From positions 62,001-126,000 of the forward strand of contig JAFTFL010000016.1 in assembly GCA_017449525.1 (NCBI GenBank): DNA of 64,000 nt, read 5' to 3'. Under the pieces are notes generated by a model. The model was given only the letters and a program-made list of their open reading frames with translations, searched no databases and was not told where the DNA came from. Every line of letters starts with the position of its first letter. The stretch's first letter is position 1. Positions 44,974 to 53,279 of this stretch are shown piece after piece. This DNA comes from Bacteroidales bacterium (GTDB lineage: Bacteria; Bacteroidota; Bacteroidia; Bacteroidales; P3). A program made the translations under genes and the position numbers.

Positions 44974-45924
44974 ATGCCACTGCTCAGCATCATTGTTCCC
45001 GTCTACCGTGTGGAGGCCTACCTCGACCGCTGCGTGGAGAGCATCATCGCCCAAGCGCTGGACGACTGGGAACTCATCCTCGTCGACGACGGCAGCCCCG
45101 ACCGCTGTCCAGCCATGTGCGATGCCTGGGCCCAGCGTGACCCGCATATCCGCGTCATCCACAAGCCCAACGGCGGCCTCAGCAGCGCCCGCAACGCCGG
45201 CCTCGACACGGCCCGCGGCGAGTATATCACCTTCGTCGACAGCGACGACGCCCTCGCCCCTGACACCCTACGTCCCAACCTCGACTATCTGCTGCGCCAC
45301 GCCGAGACCGACCTGGTGCAATACCCCACCCTATGGCAGGCTGGCAGCCAAACCGAACGTAGCGATACTGCCGAGCCATGCCTACTGCAAGGACGCGAGG
45401 CCATCTTCAACGCCTGGTACGACAACCACCCGCTGAACAACAGCGCTGGGAACAAGATATACCGCACCCGACACCTGGCCGACCTGCGCTATCCCGAAGG
45501 ACGGCTGTACGAAGACAAGTTCTTCATGTTCTCGCTGCTTCCCCGCCTGCAACAGGTGATGCTCTCCGACCGCGGCCTGTACTGCTACTACGAAAACGAG
45601 ACCTCTATACTCCACACTCCCTCGCTACAACGCCGCCGAGACTGGATGGACAGCGAGGTGCTGATGCTGCAACGGATGGCTCCACAGCCAGAGTTGAAAA
45701 AACAACTATCAGCACGTTACATGCGCACGCTACGCTACCTCATGGTGACCCAACACCAATACACCGACGCTAACCTGCAGCCCCAACTCGAAGCGCTGCA
45801 ATACCTCCTACCCAACATCTCCATCACCGGACCGGTCAAAGACCGTTTCTGGCTCTTGCTCCTCCACCTTGTCGGCACTCGGGGCTATGCTCAAATCTAC
45901 CTACACCTGCTCAAAAGAGCTTGA
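44974..45924 (+). CDS. Glycosyltransferase family 2, shared-module copy C
   Basis: A 316-aa GT-A enzyme with the same N-terminal module as copies A and B ('LLSIIVPVYRVEAYLDRC', 'FVDSDDALAP'). Similarity to copy B extends a little further, to 'DLVQYPTLW' (about residue 121), then diverges into its own C-terminal region ('NAWYDNHPLNNSAGNKIYR', 'YPEGRLYEDKFFMFSLLP'). The frame is intact. It would add a different sugar linkage or acceptor from its paralogues. Confidence 0.92.
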   Translation: MPLLSIIVPVYRVEAYLDRCVESIIAQALDDWELILVDDGSPDRCPAMCDAWAQRDPHIRVIHKPNGGLSSARNAGLDTARGEYITFVDSDDALAPDTLRPNLDYLLRHAETDLVQYPTLWQAGSQTERSDTAEPCLLQGREAIFNAWYDNHPLNNSAGNKIYRTRHLADLRYPEGRLYEDKFFMFSLLPRLQQVMLSDRGLYCYYENETSILHTPSLQRRRDWMDSEVLMLQRMAPQPELKKQLSARYMRTLRYLMVTQHQYTDANLQPQLEALQYLLPNISITGPVKDRFWLLLLHLVGTRGYAQIYLHLLKRA

Positions 45925-45948
45925 CACCAACACCACCCTTATTGCACT

Positions 45949-47277
45949 ATGATCAATACCTTACTGAACTGGATTCGACGGCCGAATGCTCGCATTGCCC
46001 TCATTGGCTTACTCTACGTATTAGTCTACGCCAGCATAGTTGTACTCAAGGCAGGTGCCTCATTTGAAGAAGCCAATGCCCACGGATTTCACGACGACTA
46101 TCTTTACAGCCACGCCTTGGACGACACCTCACTCAGTTCCTACCTGTCGGGACGCTGGCATGGCTGGAGTTCACGTATCCTCATAGACGGGGCCTTGGCC
46201 CTGCTGTGCCGTCACTTCACGCTGTGGTTTTTCCTTGACAGCCTCATTTGGCCGCTACTGCTCTACATCACCACCCGCCTGCTGTTCGGCAGCGTCACCT
46301 TGCGCCATACACTACTTTGCACGGCTGCATTAGCGGTGTTTCCCACCACCCTGTTGATAGGAGCAGCCTTATCGGGAAACTATTTCTGGACCCTGACGGC
46401 ACTGCTGGGCTCACTCTTACCTCTGCGCAGATGGCATGACCAGCAAACGATGAAACCTCACTTCATCATAAGCAGCATCGCTTGTGCCTGCCTGGCTGCT
46501 GACATGGAAATCACAGCCTGCCTGGGGTTGGGTCTCATGCTGGTCACACTGTTCTTGGGGAAAGAGAACCACCCAAGCCGTACCTATGCTGCTACTCTGG
46601 CTCTCTTGTATGCCGTCGGGGTGGTTAAAGCCTTGATCTGTCCCGGCAATGAAGTGCGATTTAATTTCGAAACCCATTGGTTTCCCCTTTTCGGACAAAC
46701 CTCATGGTTCGAGCGGATATACATCGGAATTGTATCGACCGTATCCAGATTGCTGAACAATGCTCACGTGCTTTGCTTCTTTTGTGCCATTGGATTTATT
46801 GGTCTTTGGCAAAGACGACAACAACGTAGTCTGAACATCAGTGCTGCGCTGGTCATCGTTGCGCTGATGGTGATACGTGTCCTTTTCATCCTCACTGGCT
46901 ATGAGTCACCTATTTTCAGCTACTGCGACCTCAGTGGACATCCCCTCTCGCCCATCTTTCCGGCCGTAGGCTTGGCTGCGATAGCCCTTGCCGTGATAGC
47001 CATACTTTATTTCTATGTCGGCTCTGGCTTCCATACACATTGGCTGATTGCGCTTATCCTAATGACTCTCTTTCTGGGTAGCTGCTTCGGCATGTGCTTA
47101 ACACCCACGGTGTACGCCTCGGGCGAACGTACATTTACATTCCTCTACTACTTCCTGTTGATGGCCGCCACACTCATGGCCGACCGCAGCCTAAAAGGCT
47201 CCACCCGTGCACGCCGCGCCACACTGATAGTCTATGCCCTCGCGCTTGGCTATTCTGCCCTGAAGTTCGTAGTTTAA
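45949..47277 (+). CDS. Polytopic membrane protein, DUF6056/GT-C-like
   Basis: A 442-aa inner-membrane protein with about ten to twelve helices. After the first helix comes an acidic motif 'FHDDYLYSHAL' and 'GRWHGWSSRILIDG', the arrangement seen in DUF6056-type proteins and reminiscent of GT-C glycosyltransferases, which place catalytic acidic residues in the first periplasmic loop. It may add side sugars from a polyprenyl donor in the periplasm, but this is inference. It lies between GT2 copy C and the MBOAT gene. Confidence 0.7.
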   Translation: MINTLLNWIRRPNARIALIGLLYVLVYASIVVLKAGASFEEANAHGFHDDYLYSHALDDTSLSSYLSGRWHGWSSRILIDGALALLCRHFTLWFFLDSLIWPLLLYITTRLLFGSVTLRHTLLCTAALAVFPTTLLIGAALSGNYFWTLTALLGSLLPLRRWHDQQTMKPHFIISSIACACLAADMEITACLGLGLMLVTLFLGKENHPSRTYAATLALLYAVGVVKALICPGNEVRFNFETHWFPLFGQTSWFERIYIGIVSTVSRLLNNAHVLCFFCAIGFIGLWQRRQQRSLNISAALVIVALMVIRVLFILTGYESPIFSYCDLSGHPLSPIFPAVGLAAIALAVIAILYFYVGSGFHTHWLIALILMTLFLGSCFGMCLTPTVYASGERTFTFLYYFLLMAATLMADRSLKGSTRARRATLIVYALALGYSALKFVV

Positions 47278-47317
47278 GTCCGAACACATTTCAACCTTAT
47301 ACATTATATTATATAGT

Positions 47318-48763
47318 ATGTCTTTCGTATCGATTCAATTTGCCTTCTTTCTGCCCATCGTCTTTGCTCTCTATTGGCTGCTGGGCCGATGTCGAAACCT
47401 ACGGTGGCAAAACTTGCTGGTGGTCGTAGCCAGCTACGTCTTTTACGGCTGGTGGGACTGGCATTTTCTGTTGCTCATCGCCTTCACCACACTATGTAGC
47501 TGGCTCAGCGGATTGGCCGTTGAGCACACCCGAAGAAAGCACAACGAACAAGGCACGCGCGACCACAGCCAACTCGTGGTAGCCACAAACATCGTGCTGA
47601 ACCTTGCCATACTGGGACTATTCAAGTACTACGACTTCTTCGTCGAATCGTTCTGCTCGCTGTTCCCTTCGCTAAGTGGAGACCGACTGCTGTTGCACCT
47701 CATTCTGCCAGTGGGTATCTCGTTCTATACCTTTCAAGCCCTCAGCTATAGCATTGACATCTATCGGAGAAAACTTGAGCCAACACACGACGCGGTGGCA
47801 TTCTTTGCCTATGTCAGCTTCTTTCCACAACTGGTGGCTGGCCCCATTGAGCGAGCCACCAACCTCCTGCCGCAATTCCTCGGCCGTCGCACGTTCAACG
47901 AAGCACAAGCCACCGACGGTCTGCGACAGATGCTGTGGGGATTCTTTAAGAAAATGGTCGTAGCCGACAATTGCGCCTCTTACGTCAACAATGTATGGAG
48001 CGATATCGATGCTTTTCCTGGAAGCACGCTCGTTGTGGCCGCCGTGCTGTTCGCCTTTCAGATTTATTGCGACTTCAGTGGCTATAGCGATATTGCCATC
48101 GGGTGTGCCAAACTATTCGGCATTCGACTTATGCGCAACTTCCGCGTTCCCTACTTCAGCCGTGACATTGCCGAATTTTGGCGTCGGTGGCACATTTCGC
48201 TCACCACTTGGTTTCGCGACTACCTCTACATACCCCTCGGCGGTAGCCGCGTCAGCAAAAGCAAGGTGGTGCGCAATACCTTCATCATCTTCCTTGTCAG
48301 CGGCCTGTGGCACGGTGCCAACTGGACATTCGTCGGCTGGGGAGCCTACCATGCCTTGCTATTCCTTCCGCTCATACTGCTGGGGCGCAACAGGAAGTAC
48401 CTCGGAGAAGTGGCGGAAGGGCGGCTTCTACCCTCATGGCGCGAAGCTGGACAAATTTTGCTCACATTCTGTCTATCCTCCTTTGGCTGGATCCTCTTCC
48501 GTGCCGAAAGCATTGGGCAAGCATGGCACTTTGTCCGCCAGCTGTTCAGTCCCTCTCTGCTGAGTCTGCCTACGCCAAGCATTGCACTGGTGTTCATCGC
48601 CATCGTAGTCATAGTCGAATGGCTGCAACGAAGCCATGAACATGGTCTTGACCTCACAGATGTGCGCCATCGGTGGCTCCGCTGGATCATCTACTACGCC
48701 ATCATCCTGCTCATCCTGCTCTTCTCCGCCCAGCAAGAGACCTTCATCTACTTCCAGTTTTAA
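47318..48763 (+). CDS. MBOAT-family O-acyltransferase (AlgI/DltB-like)
   Basis: A 481-aa multi-pass membrane protein of the AlgI type: 'FFPQLVAGPIERATNLLPQF', 'YCDFSGYSDIAIGCAKLFG', 'WRRWHISLTTWFRDYLYIPL' and the catalytic histidine region 'FLVSGLWHGANWTFVGWG'. It would carry acyl (usually acetyl) groups from the cytoplasm across the membrane for O-acetylation of the polymer. SGNH-type partners occur at 34287, 50051 and 53280. Length matches AlgI homologues. Confidence 0.94.
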   Translation: MSFVSIQFAFFLPIVFALYWLLGRCRNLRWQNLLVVVASYVFYGWWDWHFLLLIAFTTLCSWLSGLAVEHTRRKHNEQGTRDHSQLVVATNIVLNLAILGLFKYYDFFVESFCSLFPSLSGDRLLLHLILPVGISFYTFQALSYSIDIYRRKLEPTHDAVAFFAYVSFFPQLVAGPIERATNLLPQFLGRRTFNEAQATDGLRQMLWGFFKKMVVADNCASYVNNVWSDIDAFPGSTLVVAAVLFAFQIYCDFSGYSDIAIGCAKLFGIRLMRNFRVPYFSRDIAEFWRRWHISLTTWFRDYLYIPLGGSRVSKSKVVRNTFIIFLVSGLWHGANWTFVGWGAYHALLFLPLILLGRNRKYLGEVAEGRLLPSWREAGQILLTFCLSSFGWILFRAESIGQAWHFVRQLFSPSLLSLPTPSIALVFIAIVVIVEWLQRSHEHGLDLTDVRHRWLRWIIYYAIILLILLFSAQQETFIYFQF

Positions 48764-48797
48764 CCCTTTGAAAGCCTAAGAACCTTAATACCCCTAA

Positions 48798-48923
48798 AAA
48801 AATCCACTATCAAGCAAGAACACATTATTCCCCCTCCGCAAACGCTTTGAAAAAAACTTCCTCACCCACGGCGGCTTCAGCGAATACATGTATCGCCTCC
48901 GCTCCGAAAAGAGAAATCATTAA
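48798..48923 (+). pseudogene. Possible remnant of a glycosyltransferase C-terminus
   Basis: The 181-bp gap after the MBOAT gene contains an open frame without a start codon, with coding-like residues 'RKRFEKNFLTHGGFSEYMYR' then 'LRSEKRNH' and a TAA at 48921-48923. It is preceded by an in-frame stop at 48795. The composition resembles the end of a glycosyltransferase or GT92-like protein, so it may be the tail of a deleted gene. Evidence is thin. Confidence 0.35.
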
Positions 48924-48944
48924 GGATTTTATTCTTTTGCCCCA

Positions 48945-50042
48945 ATGCTCCGCCCCCTTCTTCATCTGCTGATTCGCGCCCCCTTGCCGCTTCACCACCG
49001 CTGGCGATGGACGTTGCGCATGACACGATGGCTGTTCGACAAGCATTTCCCCGAGCGCAAGCCCGAATTGGCCACGGCATTTTCCACTCTGCCTCTTGAC
49101 GCGTTGCACACGGCAGAACAAGGTAAGTCCGCCACAACGCGTAGCGAAAACTCTCTCAACACCTCCCTATCGGATAGACACGTCCCCATCTGCTTGTGCA
49201 TGGTGCGCAATGATTTGGAACGAATGCACCTTTTTCTGCAACACTACCGCCTCTTGGGAATCACGCACTTTGCCATCATTGACAACGCCAGTACCGACGG
49301 CACGCGCAAACTACTCGCAGCCCAACCCGATGTAGACCTTTACAGCATGGACATTTCATTCAGCGGCGTGCGCAAGAATGCCGCCCTCAATCGACTCTTG
49401 GCTCTGTATGGAGAAGGACGCTGGTATCTTGTTGTCGACAGCGACGAACTGCTGTGCTACCACGGCATGGAGCAGCACTCGCTATCCGACGTAGTGCAGC
49501 GCGCCGAGGTTCTTGGCCACAGCGCGCTACGTGGATACATGGTGGACATGTATGCTGAGCAAACAGACCTCGGCCATATGCTTCGTGCCGAAACGATTGA
49601 GTCCACCTGCTGTCTGTACGACACAGATAGTTACCAACTGTGGAACATTCCGCTACCCAATAGTGTATGGGGAGGACCTCGCCAACGTGCATTGGACAAC
49701 AAGCAACTGCTGATGAAGACCCCACTGTTTCGACACACGCGCAAAAACTTTATCGCCACCTGCCACTACCTCTACCCCGCATCGACGGCCGCCCCCTACG
49801 TCTTTGCCCTGCGCCACAACAAACTCATCGGTGCACAGGACGTTGCAAACTATCGCGAGCGTTTGCTGCAAGGCTCAATGCTGGCTGGCTCTATGGAATA
49901 CAAAGGCTACCATCTCGAAGCCTCGACACCAACTGCCCCCAACTTCCGTTATGCCAACACCGCCCGATGGGTAGACAACAAAGCAGCTTTAGACACCCTG
50001 CCTTATCTGTACAACCTCTTCACCGACAAAACTACCATCTAA
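48945..50042 (+). CDS. GT2-like (Glyco_tranf_2_4) glycosyltransferase
   Basis: A 365-aa protein of the family typified by 'VPICLCMVRNDLERMHLFLQ', 'YRLLGITHFAIIDNASTDGT' and the DxD-like 'YLVVDSDELLCYHG'. These GT2/GT92-like enzymes often occur in capsule and LPS clusters. The N-terminal 80 residues are basic and less conserved, so a later start cannot be excluded. It precedes an SGNH gene by 8 bp. Confidence 0.86.
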   Translation: MLRPLLHLLIRAPLPLHHRWRWTLRMTRWLFDKHFPERKPELATAFSTLPLDALHTAEQGKSATTRSENSLNTSLSDRHVPICLCMVRNDLERMHLFLQHYRLLGITHFAIIDNASTDGTRKLLAAQPDVDLYSMDISFSGVRKNAALNRLLALYGEGRWYLVVDSDELLCYHGMEQHSLSDVVQRAEVLGHSALRGYMVDMYAEQTDLGHMLRAETIESTCCLYDTDSYQLWNIPLPNSVWGGPRQRALDNKQLLMKTPLFRHTRKNFIATCHYLYPASTAAPYVFALRHNKLIGAQDVANYRERLLQGSMLAGSMEYKGYHLEASTPTAPNFRYANTARWVDNKAALDTLPYLYNLFTDKTTI

Positions 50043-50050
50043 AACAAGCC

Positions 50051-50986
50051 ATGATCCGCTTCCTTCGCCGATTGCTGGTCTTCTTGCTGATCTGCATCAT
50101 TCCCCTCTGCCTTGTAGAATTCTATGGCACACACTACCTCCATAGTCTGAACCACTACGCCGTGGAGCCATACGCCGACTTCATGCGGCAGGGTCCCGCC
50201 GAGCGCGGGGTGAACACCCTCGTCATGGGAACCTCTCGCGCTTGGGTGCAGTACAATCCCGCCATACTCGACAGCGTTCTCGGCACCACCACCTACAACA
50301 TGGGTTGCGACGGGAGAATGTTCAGCACCATGATGTTGAAATGGAATACATATATTTTTACAGGAAACCCAATCCCCTCATTTATCATATTCGACGTAGG
50401 TCCATTCGGATTGGAACTTGATAATGAAAGAGGCTATGAGCGTGAACAGTTTTATCCATATATGATCAATTGTCGCCCTATTCGCCAATTTGTTTGGCAG
50501 GGGAGTTTTTGCAACTTCTTTGAAAAATTTTTTCCTGGGATCCGATACTTCGGCATCCACAACTTCAAAAGTAACAATTGGAACGAACCTTACCATTTGG
50601 ATGGATACAATGGCAAGGATTTGAAGTATAATGACTACATGCTTCAGAAGACTAATGCTTTCGATTACATACACAAACCAGAGGCCATTGCTCTAATGGA
50701 AAAATTTCTCCATGATTGCGACAGTATGAATATTGACGTTGTCTTGGTTCTATCTCCCATCTACATAGAAGGACAGGAAAAGATAAATGACATTGCTGCA
50801 ATGAAACGACTTTACGAGGATATTGCAGTGCGACACAACCTCCCCTTGCTCACCTACACCGATAATTCCATGTGCTGCGACACTGCCAACTTCTACAACG
50901 CTACCCACCTCAACGCACTCGGAGCCAACCGTTTCAGCCGCATGCTAGCTCACAACCTCAACAGCATGGGGATTGTATCAAAATAA
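50051..50986 (+). CDS. SGNH-fold membrane-anchored protein (DltD/AlgJ-like)
   Basis: A 311-aa protein with an N-terminal membrane anchor ('RRLLVFLLICIIPLCLVEFY'), nucleophile block 'TLVMGTSRAWVQYNP' (GTSR where relatives have GDSR) and C-terminal 'NATHLNALGANRFSRM' carrying the catalytic His. It probably receives acyl groups from the MBOAT protein. The end of the gene is identical over 41 bp to the SGNH gene at 53280. ATG 50051 is used, since the upstream open frame lies in the previous gene. Central part 50340-50830 is markedly AT-richer than the ends. Confidence 0.78.
   Translation: MIRFLRRLLVFLLICIIPLCLVEFYGTHYLHSLNHYAVEPYADFMRQGPAERGVNTLVMGTSRAWVQYNPAILDSVLGTTTYNMGCDGRMFSTMMLKWNTYIFTGNPIPSFIIFDVGPFGLELDNERGYEREQFYPYMINCRPIRQFVWQGSFCNFFEKFFPGIRYFGIHNFKSNNWNEPYHLDGYNGKDLKYNDYMLQKTNAFDYIHKPEAIALMEKFLHDCDSMNIDVVLVLSPIYIEGQEKINDIAAMKRLYEDIAVRHNLPLLTYTDNSMCCDTANFYNATHLNALGANRFSRMLAHNLNSMGIVSK
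50882..50922 (+). repeat. 41-bp exact repeat, copy 1 (SGNH genes)
   Basis: Identical to 54132-54172 in the other SGNH gene. It encodes the catalytic-His segment 'TANFYNATHLNALG'. Flanking sequence is also similar, suggesting duplication or gene conversion. Confidence 0.85.
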
Positions 50987-51023
50987 GTCCACACCAATTA
51001 TTATATCCTCACTCGTTCATTCG

Positions 51024-52058
51024 ATGAAAAACTTTCTTCGTAAAGTTGTCTATATAAGGGCGTACAATCTCAATCTTCTGAAATTGTTACTGTGGAAAAT
51101 ACAGCGACGCGATATCATAGCCATTAATGCGACCTGTGGCTTGGGTGATTACCTGTGGATTCGCAACTATTTGCCTCTTATCCATCAACAACACCCCAAC
51201 AGCAAAATCCTACTAATCGCTCTTGTTCGAAACAGAGCATTTATACAACATGTTGATAGTAAAAATGTAGATGCACTGCATTGTTTTATGCACGATGCTT
51301 TCTTTCCTGATTGGCGAGACACCCTATTACTGCGAATGTTTCGTATGGATGTGTATCTTGACTTTTTTGCCTCGGAACGAAAGAATTTGGCGAAAGTTGT
51401 AAAGACACGAGTAAGATATGAAAACGTGAGATCCAAGCCACTGTTCTGTCGCGAACAAAACGACCTATTCGTATCGCAGTTCATTCATTTTGCTGCCCCC
51501 CTTTCCCACACGCTCCCTATCTTCCCGATAACAGACGAAAGTAAAATGAAAGAAATAAGCCACCCATTCGCCATTGTGGTTGAAGAGGGGAACAGTCAGG
51601 GGCGGTTTAGCCGTGAGCAGTTGTCGGCTTTCGTAACTCATCTGCTTGGCAAAGGACTAAGCATCTTCTTCAACGGCAACTACACCGAGCTTTGCAACTA
51701 TCTCCCCAAAGAGCAAACCGTCAACATCATTGACGGCTATCGCTATCCGCTACACGAGTATATGTACGTCATCAAGCATGCACGCTTGATGGTTACGCCC
51801 AACACGGGACTCTACCACTTCGCCACGCAACTCGGCTGCCCCTGTGTGGTAACGACTCTACGCGAATGTTTGACCCTCGACATGGACAATCCCATTCAGC
51901 AACATCTGCTCGACCCAAAGTTGGAAGAGGCCTATCGCACACAAGGAATCGCCAACCTTTGTCCCTATGGCTATTACGAATGTGACCAAACAGTATTTCC
52001 CATCGAGCAACTCCTCTCGGCCATCGACGACCTGCTGGCAAAGACCGAAAAGGAATAA
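51024..52058 (+). CDS. GT9 (heptosyltransferase-like) glycosyltransferase
   Basis: A 344-aa GT-B enzyme resembling ADP-heptose-type GT9 transferases: 'INATCGLGDYLWIRNYLPLI' with the GD motif of the N-terminal loop, and 'VTPNTGLYHFATQLGCPCVV' as the nucleotide-sugar-binding C-terminal segment. Sugar donor is not predictable. ATG 51024 is preferred to the TTG at 50973 that lies inside the previous gene. A decayed copy follows at 52170-53208. Confidence 0.8.
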   Translation: MKNFLRKVVYIRAYNLNLLKLLLWKIQRRDIIAINATCGLGDYLWIRNYLPLIHQQHPNSKILLIALVRNRAFIQHVDSKNVDALHCFMHDAFFPDWRDTLLLRMFRMDVYLDFFASERKNLAKVVKTRVRYENVRSKPLFCREQNDLFVSQFIHFAAPLSHTLPIFPITDESKMKEISHPFAIVVEEGNSQGRFSREQLSAFVTHLLGKGLSIFFNGNYTELCNYLPKEQTVNIIDGYRYPLHEYMYVIKHARLMVTPNTGLYHFATQLGCPCVVTTLRECLTLDMDNPIQQHLLDPKLEEAYRTQGIANLCPYGYYECDQTVFPIEQLLSAIDDLLAKTEKE

Positions 52059-52169
52059 TTGTCTTACTCCAACGCAAGCCCTCTTGTAAAAATTCGTACA
52101 CATAAACGTCTTTTTCTCGTTTTACTGTGCAACATACGGATAACACTCTAGTCGAAATCGATTTCTCTT

Positions 52170-53208
52170 TTGTTGAACATCCATATAAACGATGGGCTTA
52201 TCTCTCCACGGGATACGCTTGCTATGTTGACAGGAGCCACACATGATCGGCATCACGCTGCATCGGTGCTCATGTTTCTTTTGTGGAGACTAAAAAAACG
52301 CGTCATCGTCATCAACGCAGCGTGCGGACTATGCGATTACCTTTGGATGCGTCCCTATTTTCATATAGTTAAAATTACACCTTGCACAAAACTCAGTAGC
52401 ATCAATTAAACTTTTCCCCTATTCATCTGCTACGATCCGACAGCCTTTCCATTGCCAGCCGTGGAAATGAGACGCTACACAAAAGAATAGTTCGCGCCCC
52501 AAAGGTGTACGGTACCGACGATATCTGACCAATATCCTTACCACTACAAGACTTTGGTAAGGATATTGGTGAGGGCTATCAGGGAAATAAGGTAAACACC
52601 AAAATCAGCCCCCAACACATCACCGACCTCATGCGCTTGATCCTGCCCGTACCACAGGGATTTCGCCTGACATTGCCTGTACTGCCCATTGAGGACGCGG
52701 GGCGGCTGGCCGATCTGTAGCAGCTGTACGCCGTCGTTGTGCTTGGCGGTGTGTCGCAAGGCATCTTTTCAATAGAGCAGCTGAAAGGCATCATCACTAC
52801 CCTACGTAGCAAAGGATCGCGCATCTTCTTAAACAATAGCAGTACAGAACTTTGCAATAATCTTCCTAAAAAACAAACCACCTACATCATCGGCGAATAT
52901 CATAATCCGCTGCACGAGTACATGCACGTCGTAAAACAGACGCGCCTAATGGCTATGCCCGACATGGAGTTCTACTACTTCGCCGTGCAATATCATCGCA
53001 TGCTGTGTGGCATGGACTGCGGATTCACTATCGAATGACAAGCCGTCCGCAGCGAGAAGTCTTCAACCCCGAACTGCAAATGGCATGGGACAATCACCGG
53101 CTCGACCCCTATCAAAGCAACGAGAATCTGCGCCGCGCAAATCTTGACACACCGCGCATCCTCTCGGCCATCGAGAGCCTCTACGTTCACACAATGTCCG
53201 ATCTCTAA
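52170..53208 (+). pseudogene. Decayed tandem copy of the GT9 gene
   Basis: Three blocks in different frames match the preceding gene in order: 'LLWRLKKRVIVINAACGLCD' (about 52277-52340, cf. 'LLWKIQRRDIIAINATCGLG'); 52600-53030 with 'LPVLPIED', a TAG stop at 52718-52720, then 'SQGIFSIEQLKGI' and 'CNNLPKKQT' and 'NPLHEYMHVVKQTRLM'; and 53041-53208 ending 'RILSAIESLY'. Frameshifts, an internal stop and a scrambled middle show it is non-functional. Confidence 0.85.
52529..52569. repeat. Perfect 14-bp inverted repeat inside the GT9 pseudogene
   Basis: CCAATATCCTTACC (52529-52542) and its exact complement (52556-52569) are separated by 13 nt. The parent GT9 gene shows no such palindrome at the matching place. 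There is no T-run after it, so a terminator is unlikely; it may be an insertion or rearrangement scar. Confidence 0.7.
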
Positions 53209-53279
53209 GATTTAGATAAATAATCCTTATAACTCCATGCGCCCTCGACAGAAGTTTCTCTCGTACAACTTCTTGATTT

